Source: Pseudomonas sp. Teo4 (GTDB lineage Bacteria; Pseudomonadota; Gammaproteobacteria; Pseudomonadales; Pseudomonadaceae). Taken from it: 64,000 nt of DNA. Shown here piece after piece: positions 58,722 through 64,000 of this stretch; position 1 is the stretch's first letter; every line of letters begins with the position of its first letter. The translations under genes and the position numbers were made by a program. The notes beneath the pieces were generated by a model. The model saw only the letters and a list, made by a program, of their open reading frames with translations, had not been told where the DNA came from and made no database searches. The stretch is from contig NZ_JAXCIL010000001.1 in the NCBI RefSeq assembly GCF_034387475.1, positions 1 through 64,000 of the forward strand, written 5' to 3'.

Positions 58722-58748
58722 AGCCCGCCAAGCGCGGGCTTTTCTTTG
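58722..58748 (+). terminator. Hairpin between tail terminator and tail-tube genes
   Basis: AGCCCGC-CAAGC-GCGGGCT followed by TTTCTTTG. It may tune expression of the abundant tail-tube gene. Confidence 0.7.
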
Positions 58749-58765
58749 CCCGACAGGAGATCACC

Positions 58766-59281
58766 ATGTCGATTTTGACCCAAGGCACCCAGGTATTCGC
58801 CCTGGTTCCGCCCGTATCCGGTACCGGCCCGTTGACCGTCATGGAAGTTGAGTGCGCCACTGCGTTCAACCCTGGCGGGGCGCCTGCGGATCAGATCGAG
58901 GACACCTGCCTGAGCTCGAAGGAGCGTACCTATAAAAAGGGTTTGCGCACTCCGGGCCAGGCATCCCTCACCGTGAACGCTGACCCGAACAGCGACAGCC
59001 ATATCCGACTACACCAGTTGTCCGAAGCGGATGGTGATACCACGATCCGGTGGGCCGTGGGCTGGTCGGACGGACCGCTGGATGCTGACGGCACGCCAAC
59101 GGCGCTGCCCACCCTCAACACCGAAGGGGATGACTTCGAGCTTCCAGCGACTCGAACCTGGTTCGTATTCCAGGGCTATGTTGCTGACTTCCCGTTCGAC
59201 TTCGCCGCCAACGCCGTGGTCAGCACTGCGGTATCCATTCAACGCTCGGGCGGTTCCGCCTGGATCAAGAAAACCGCTTGA
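58766..59281 (+). CDS. Major tail-tube protein
   Basis: 171-aa structural subunit of the non-contractile tail. It has the tail-tube pattern [27 protein letters not shown] (N-terminal strands), [21 protein letters not shown] and [22 protein letters not shown] precedes the ATG. It lies directly before the chaperone genes, as in lambda V-G-T. Confidence 0.9.
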   Translation: MSILTQGTQVFALVPPVSGTGPLTVMEVECATAFNPGGAPADQIEDTCLSSKERTYKKGLRTPGQASLTVNADPNSDSHIRLHQLSEADGDTTIRWAVGWSDGPLDADGTPTALPTLNTEGDDFELPATRTWFVFQGYVADFPFDFAANAVVSTAVSIQRSGGSAWIKKTA

Positions 59282-59289
59282 GGGCCAGC

Positions 59290-59757
59290 ATGAAGCTCAC
59301 CATTGACTCGCTGCAAAAGTCTGGTTCGTTTACCGGGCGCCCAGTTGAAAAGCCAATCACCTGGCAACAAGGTGAAGACACTTTTACCGCTACCGTTTTC
59401 GTTCGCCCTTTGGGTTACCAGGCCGCTGTGAGTGACGTACTCGCCGCAACCGGTAAGCAGGACAGCATTGCTGGTCGTATCGCCGCCGCCATTTGCGATG
59501 AAGATGGCAACCCGGTGTTCACCGCGGTGGACATTACCCATGGCCCGCTTGACCCCGTAGAGCTCGTCAAGGATCCGAAAAGCACCAAGCGGCTTGGCGC
59601 GCTCGATGGCAACCTCACGGTAGCGCTGCTGACGGTGATCCATGAGGTGAACAACCTGGGAAAGATGTCGAGCTCACCGACCTCGACGAGCTCTGGCACG
59701 AACTCGTCCTCGCCGGAGTCGGCGGCCAAACGATCGCCCAGGCGCAAGAAAACCTGA
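59290..59757 (+). CDS. Tail assembly chaperone (lambda gpG-like)
   Basis: 155-aa product of normal reading from ATG 59290. Residues 1-~125 are the conserved chaperone domain (MKLTIDSLQKSGSFTG, then VRPLGYQAAVSDVLAAT). The last 30 residues, rich in Ser, Pro, Thr and Arg, come from reading past the slippery site in frame 0 and look low-complexity. A fraction of ribosomes should shift at 59658-59664 to make the longer G-T form. It coats the tape measure during tail assembly. Confidence 0.9.
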   Translation: MKLTIDSLQKSGSFTGRPVEKPITWQQGEDTFTATVFVRPLGYQAAVSDVLAATGKQDSIAGRIAAAICDEDGNPVFTAVDITHGPLDPVELVKDPKSTKRLGALDGNLTVALLTVIHEVNNLGKMSSSPTSTSSGTNSSSPESAAKRSPRRKKT

Positions 59758-59978
59758 GCCTTAGCGAGTTCTACTCGTGGGCCAAGTTCATAAAGCGCCG
59801 CGGGTCTTTGCATGTCGGCATGCGAATCGAGCGTGTCGGCGGGCTCCTCGCCTCGATCATGGCCAACCAATGCCGGGACACCAAGATTCGGCCGGTGCCG
59901 TTTACGCCGGAAGACTTCACCCCACACGACCAGGCAGGGCCGGTCAGTCTGGAACAGGCAATCGAATCCTGGTCCTGA
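59290..59978 (+). CDS. Tail assembly chaperone G-T fusion made by -1 frameshift
   Basis: Predicted 229-aa product: 125 residues of the chaperone frame, then a -1 slip on GGGAAAG (59658-59664, read G GGA AAG) and 104 residues in the new frame to TGA 59976-59978. The shifted part is clearly coding (DLDELWHELVLAGVGG, then SEFYSWAKFIKRRG) and matches lambda gpT-type proteins. It has no start codon of its own. A small hairpin GTCGAG / CTCGAC (59667-59687) follows the slip site. The arrangement and even the heptamer equal lambda's. Confidence 0.88.
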
Positions 59979-60026
59979 CCTGACGGCCTTGCCTTGCGGT
60001 GTGGTTTCCCATGTTCGGAGAAAGAG

Positions 60027-62528
60027 ATGGCAAGCAAGGCTCTTGGCACCTTGACGCTTAATGTCATCGCCCAGGTGGGAGGATTCGTCGCCGGCATGGA
60101 CAAGGCCGAGCGGAGCTCCCTCAAATGGCGAAAGGAAGTGGAGAAGAATGCCAAGGCTGCTGGAGTAGCAATTGGCGCTGGGATAGCCGCTGGCGTTACG
60201 GCGCTCGCGGCGTTCACTGTTTCCACCGTACAGGCGGCAAGTGAAATCAGCCGCTTCGCCTCCGTGGCCGGCAGCAGCACGACGGAGTTTCAGAAGTACG
60301 CGGCAGGTGCCAAATCGGTAGGCGTAGAGAACGACAAGCTGGCGGACATCTTCAAGGATGTGAACGACAAGGTTGGTGACTTCCTCCTCAATGGTGGCGG
60401 CGAACTGCAGGACTTCTTCAAGACCATCGCCCCCAAAGTTGGGGTGACCGCCGATCAGTTCCGCAACCTGTCAGGCCCGCAGGCCCTGCAACTGTTCGCC
60501 ACAAGCTTGCAGAAGGCAGGCCTGAGTCAGGCTGAGATGACCCAGCAGATGGAATCGCTGGCCAACGATGCGACCCTATTGCTACCGCTATTGCGCGACA
60601 ATGGGGCAGGCTTCGCGGTGCTCGGTGATGCTGCTGAGAAGGCAGGCGCGATCATGGGTGAGAAGACCATTGTTGCGACCCAGAACCTGGCGGCAGCAGG
60701 GTGGCTGGCCGAGCAGTCAATGGCGGGCATCAAGAACCAGATGGCTGCCGCGCTCATGCCTACGCTGAGCGATTACTCCAACATTCTGTTCGACTTGAGC
60801 CAGGACACTGAGTCGATGTCGGTTCTGTCGGAGGGGCTCCGGCTGATCCTGGATGTCAGTGCCAAGACGGCATTGATGGTCGCCTATGCCTTTGAGCTGA
60901 CCGGGAGATCCATTAAGGGCCTTGTCACCATCATCGGCGGCGCGTTTGATGGAGTGGACTTGTCCAAACCGTCGGAAGTGATCGGGAAAATTCAGGAGAA
61001 CTCGTCACGCCTGGCTGATGGAGTGGGCAAAGACCTTGATCGGATGGATGAGCGTTATAACCGCTTGTGGGTCCGTATTGATCAGGCCGGCTCATCTGGC
61101 CAGGCCAGTGGCAAGATCAAGGAGATCGCCGGCGCCCTGGCCTTGCTGAACAAGGAAGGCGCGAAGGGAACCTTCAAGGCCCCGACTGCCGATGCCCAAG
61201 CCGCAGCAAAGGCAGCTGAAGCCGCAGCCAAAAAGCTCCAGACCCAGTTCGACACGACCGAGGAAGGTTACAAACGACAGATTGAGCTGATCAACACTGA
61301 AGTAGACAAGCGCAAAGATGCGACCGAAGTGGCCAAGCTGCAGTTCGAAATGACCGCCGGAAAGCTGAAAGGCCTGAGTGGCCAGCAGCAGACCCGCCTT
61401 TCGCAACTGGCCGAAGAACTGGACCGACTCAAACAGCTCAAGCAGGCCAATGAGGACAATGCTAAAGCCGCTTCCTATGCCGCCACGCTGGCCGCCTCAA
61501 ATGCAACCGCGCGTTCCGGGTTTGCAATTGACCTGGCTGGTGCTGGTCTCGGCGACAAGGCCCGGGATCGGCTGCGGCAGAACCTGCAGATTGAGCAGGA
61601 GTACAACGACAAGCTGTCTGAACTGCAGGCGCAGCGTAACGCCGGTGACATAAGCGACTCACTTTTCCGCAAGGAAACTGGCTTGCTCAAGGCTTCTCTT
61701 GCTGAGCGCCTAGCCGACCAGCAGGGCTACTACGCGCAGCTTGACGATGCGCAATCGGACTGGCTCTCCGGCGCAAGCGATGCGCTGCACAACTACATGG
61801 ACCAAGCCAAGGATATTGCCGGCCAGATGGGCAACGCCTTTACCTCGCTGTTCGATGGGTTGACCGATGCAGCGGTCGAGTGGGCCTTCGGAGCGGACCA
61901 GAAGTTCGGTGATGTGGCGGCCAGCTTCGGCAAGATGGTTGCCAAAATGGCCATGCAAGCGGCAGCGTCCAATGTGTTTTCCAGCATCCTCCCTAGCCTG
62001 GCCACGTCCGCCGCTGGGTCGTACGCGTCGTCAGCCTCTGCGGGAGGTTCCAGTGGGTTCGATTTCGGGCTGGGTAGCGCTTCATCTGGCATGACTTACA
62101 CGCCAAGCGGATTCTGGGATGGTGGCTACACCGGCTCAGGCGGCAAGTTCGACCCTGCTGGCATCGTTCACGCTGGAGAGTTCGTGCTGCGCAAGGAGGT
62201 TGTGGAGCAGCCTGGCATGCGAGCCTTCCTGGAAGGCCTCAACGCGAAGGGGTATGCAGATGGCGGGTACGTCGGCCCTAGTGCGAGCTCCTACTCGAGC
62301 GACGCGATGCAGGCTATAGGCCAGGGCGGAGGTAGCTCGCCAGTGATCATTCAGCAGCAGATATCTGTCGATGGATCCGGTGGCCAGGCTGGCACGGCAA
62401 CTGGCGACATGAATGCAGTGGCTCAAGCCTATGCGAAAGCTGCTCAGGATGGCGCCCGCCAAGAGATTGCTAAGCAGCTTGGTCGTGGCGGGATGATCTG
62501 GACTGCAATCAACCGCCCCGTTCGCTGA
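60027..62528 (+). CDS. Tail tape measure protein
   Basis: 833-aa protein that sets tail length; by the usual rule of about 0.15 nm per residue it predicts a tail near 125 nm. The ATG at 60027 follows CGGAGAAAGAG. The N-terminus (LTLNVIAQVGGFVAGMDKAERS) is the tape-measure start. A Gly/Ala-rich hydrophobic stretch lies at about 48-75. Long coiled coils cover about 390-560, and membrane-like Ala/Gly segments and the typical IVHAGEFVLRKEVV block lie near 710-740. It is the longest phage gene in the window, as expected. Confidence 0.94.
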   Translation: MASKALGTLTLNVIAQVGGFVAGMDKAERSSLKWRKEVEKNAKAAGVAIGAGIAAGVTALAAFTVSTVQAASEISRFASVAGSSTTEFQKYAAGAKSVGVENDKLADIFKDVNDKVGDFLLNGGGELQDFFKTIAPKVGVTADQFRNLSGPQALQLFATSLQKAGLSQAEMTQQMESLANDATLLLPLLRDNGAGFAVLGDAAEKAGAIMGEKTIVATQNLAAAGWLAEQSMAGIKNQMAAALMPTLSDYSNILFDLSQDTESMSVLSEGLRLILDVSAKTALMVAYAFELTGRSIKGLVTIIGGAFDGVDLSKPSEVIGKIQENSSRLADGVGKDLDRMDERYNRLWVRIDQAGSSGQASGKIKEIAGALALLNKEGAKGTFKAPTADAQAAAKAAEAAAKKLQTQFDTTEEGYKRQIELINTEVDKRKDATEVAKLQFEMTAGKLKGLSGQQQTRLSQLAEELDRLKQLKQANEDNAKAASYAATLAASNATARSGFAIDLAGAGLGDKARDRLRQNLQIEQEYNDKLSELQAQRNAGDISDSLFRKETGLLKASLAERLADQQGYYAQLDDAQSDWLSGASDALHNYMDQAKDIAGQMGNAFTSLFDGLTDAAVEWAFGADQKFGDVAASFGKMVAKMAMQAAASNVFSSILPSLATSAAGSYASSASAGGSSGFDFGLGSASSGMTYTPSGFWDGGYTGSGGKFDPAGIVHAGEFVLRKEVVEQPGMRAFLEGLNAKGYADGGYVGPSASSYSSDAMQAIGQGGGSSPVIIQQQISVDGSGGQAGTATGDMNAVAQAYAKAAQDGARQEIAKQLGRGGMIWTAINRPVR

Positions 62529-62548
62529 CATAAAACAGAGCATCCACC

Positions 62549-62887
62549 ATGGCAGACAACTTTACCTGGTGCCCGTATATCGAACCGACGGGCACCGGGA
62601 CATTCCGCGTGCGCAGCGCGCAGTTCGGAAACGGCTACCGGCAGGTGGCCGGGGATGGCATCAACAATGAAGTGCAGAGCTGGCCTTTGACCTTTCGAGG
62701 GAAGGAGGCCTATGTGCTGGAGATCCTGGGCTTCTTACGAGCTCGGAAAGGATTCATACCATTCAACTGGACCCCACCGCTTGGGGTGCCTTCGCTCTTT
62801 ACCTGCGCGACCTGGGGCGTTACGCCACACGGAGCCGGGATGTTCACCCTGACCGCGACCTTTGAGCAGCACTTTGGAGCAGCCTGA
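62549..62887 (+). CDS. Minor tail protein M-like
   Basis: 112-aa protein: FTWCPYIEPTGTGTFRVRSAQFGNGYRQ at the start (key FGNGYRQ), GKEAYVLEILGFLRARKG and a final FEQHFG. It matches lambda gpM-type tip proteins. The stop overlaps the L-like gene start. Confidence 0.9.
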   Translation: MADNFTWCPYIEPTGTGTFRVRSAQFGNGYRQVAGDGINNEVQSWPLTFRGKEAYVLEILGFLRARKGFIPFNWTPPLGVPSLFTCATWGVTPHGAGMFTLTATFEQHFGAA

Positions 62888-63585
62888 TGGCCGAAAGCAT
62901 TTACGAGGAGATTCAGAAGCTCACGCCCGGCCAGTACGTCGAGCTGTTTGAGCTTGACCTCACAGCCCTGGGCGGGGATGTCTACTATTTCCATGGCTAT
63001 ACCCAGGTGGGCCCGATCTTCTGGCAGGCGATGGAATACTCGCCTTGGCCGATCAAAGTTGAAGGTATGGGCATGACGGGGGAGGGGCAGCAGAATAGCC
63101 CGACCCTTTCCGTCGGTAACGTTTCCGGCATGATCACCGCCCTTTGCCGGATTTATGACGATCTGATTGACGCCAGGGTGGTCCGTCACCGAACACTCGG
63201 CCGATTCCTCGACGCAGCCAATTTCCCTGATGGGAATCCGGAGGCGGACCCGGATGAGCACTTCGCTGATGACGTCCTGACCATAGACCAGAAGCAGTCA
63301 GCAGACGGCGAGCTGATCTCATTTGTCCTCAAGTCGCCGCTAATCGCCTCCGACCGCAAGCTGCCAGGCCGGCAGATCGTCGCAAACTGCTGCCAGTGGC
63401 TCACCATCGGCGGGTACCGAGGCGCTTACTGCGGCTACACCGGATCGAATTACGCGACCGACAAGGACGTGTCGACCGAGGACCCCGAGCAGGATATGTG
63501 CTCGGGCACGCTCACCGGTTGCAAGCTGCGTTTTGGCGCGAACAACCCGCTGCGTTACGGCAGCTTCCCCTCCGCAGGCAATTGA
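62887..63585 (+). CDS. Minor tail protein L-like, probable iron-sulfur tip protein
   Basis: 232-aa tail-tip protein. Residues 1-~160 form the gpL N-terminal domain (EEIQKLTPGQYVELFELDLT). The C-terminal domain has five Cys (168, 169, 182, 205, 212). In lambda gpL four conserved C-terminal Cys hold a [4Fe-4S] cluster, and length and spacing here are very similar. It follows the M-like gene, as in lambda. Confidence 0.92.
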   Translation: MAESIYEEIQKLTPGQYVELFELDLTALGGDVYYFHGYTQVGPIFWQAMEYSPWPIKVEGMGMTGEGQQNSPTLSVGNVSGMITALCRIYDDLIDARVVRHRTLGRFLDAANFPDGNPEADPDEHFADDVLTIDQKQSADGELISFVLKSPLIASDRKLPGRQIVANCCQWLTIGGYRGAYCGYTGSNYATDKDVSTEDPEQDMCSGTLTGCKLRFGANNPLRYGSFPSAGN

Positions 63586-63600
63586 AAGAAGGAACAGGTC

Positions 63601-63801
63601 ATGACCAAGTCCACCGAAATCGTCAACATCCGAAGGGATCGCTTTGCTCTGAGCCAAGCGGACATTATTGACGCCTTGCAAAGAAAATATGGCGAAGATC
63701 CAGCCTTCCGCGAAGGTCAGCTGGAGTCTGTGAGTGGCGTCAGTTTCTTAGCTGGCCCAGAGGGTATCGAGACCGAAGCGGTTTTCGTTACTGAGCTTTG
63801 A
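63601..63801 (+). CDS. Small hypothetical phage protein, 66 aa
   Basis: 66-aa protein with a helical middle (SQADIIDALQRKYGED) and a C-terminal beta-like part. GAAGGAACAGG precedes the ATG. It lies where lambda has K, but no K-type peptidase domain is present. The last 14 bases overlap the convergent minus-strand gene. Confidence 0.6.
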   Translation: MTKSTEIVNIRRDRFALSQADIIDALQRKYGEDPAFREGQLESVSGVSFLAGPEGIETEAVFVTEL

Positions 63802-64000
63802 CCTGTAGGTCGGCAGACTCGGATTTTGCTTCAAGCTCTTCGACCCGCCTGGCCAGATACTCAACTGCTTTAGCGGTGCTCTCGATGGCCTCGAGAAGAG
63901 CTTGTGCCGTGTGCTCTGGCCTTCCCCCTTGTATTAAGCCTCGCGCTACGGATTGCGCGCTCCTGATCGAGCGGTTTAGGTGACTTACAACTTCTTGAGT
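63788..64000 (-). CDS. Partial minus-strand gene, coiled-coil protein
   Basis: A 70-codon open frame on the minus strand, open at the window edge and ending at TAA 63788-63790. The visible C-terminal part is helical and charged (ALLEAIESTAKAVEYLARR, VEELEAKSESADLQ), a likely coiled coil. It has no start codon in view. An opposite-strand gene within a phage tail module suggests an inserted cargo or regulatory gene. Confidence 0.55.
   Translation of the reverse strand, partial: TQEVVSHLNRSIRSAQSVARGLIQGGRPEHTAQALLEAIESTAKAVEYLARRVEELEAKSESADLQVKAQ

Overview
The window reads as a Pseudomonas putida-group chromosome. The evidence is the gene order (prc; apeB-rluA-minEDC-lpxL; betX-type gene, DUF485-actP, rsmI; the NAGGN osmolyte operon), the high GC content, and more than a dozen P. 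putida-style REP palindromes of several sequence classes in intergenic gaps. Positions 1-37433 are host chromosome. Positions about 37434-64000 are the left 26.5 kb of a lambda/HK97-type siphovirus prophage that runs off the right edge. No rRNA, convincing tRNA, insertion sequence or CRISPR array was seen.

Chromosomal part. 1-6.9 kb: FKBP-type PPIase lipoprotein, a DUF1232 membrane protein behind paired DnaA boxes, a two-gene XRE-regulator unit with two perfect operators, an EAL phosphodiesterase whose C-terminus is written by a REP element, the Prc protease and a quinone oxidoreductase. 7-13.4 kb: a six-gene ABC uptake operon (binding protein, phosphodiesterase-like enzyme, two permeases, ATPase, HAD phosphatase) with a divergent GntR/UTRA regulator and two matching operators, probably for a phosphorylated or phosphonate compound. 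13.5-27 kb: YbiO-like mechanosensitive channel, ApeB, RluA, MinEDC, LpxL, a patatin phospholipase, an MlaA-like protein, an alpha/beta hydrolase and a GH17 beta-glucan enzyme. 27-32 kb: glycine betaine binding protein, acetate symporter operon, an SDR enzyme and the CsrA paralog RsmI. 32.5-37.4 kb: the three-gene operon for N-acetylglutaminylglutamine amide (asnO, ngg, M42 peptidase).

Prophage part. The integrase stops 36 bp from the asnO start codon, so the phage sits where the osmolyte operon's promoter region should be. Leftward genes (LuxR-type HTH, phage CsrA, two small proteins, DUF1566 protein, excisionase, integrase) are mostly overlapping. The immunity region has a CI-like S24 repressor and a Cro-like gene. 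Four copies of an 11-bp operator lie in two pairs of identical geometry at the predicted PL and PR promoters, and the CI transcript is predicted to be leaderless. Rightward early genes include an ORF6N protein and an O-like initiator with internal 21-22 bp iterons (the probable origin), then a DnaC-type loader, DnaB helicase, a Lar-like zinc ribbon and a Q-like antiterminator followed by a tR'-like terminator.

Late region. Two moron-like genes with their own terminators precede the holin, small nested genes, an HNH nuclease, terminase, HK97-type portal, protease and capsid, connectors, tail terminator and tail tube. Then come a G/G-T tail chaperone pair with a lambda-type GGGAAAG slippery site, the tape measure, and lambda M- and L-like tip proteins. 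A minus-strand partial gene closes the window.
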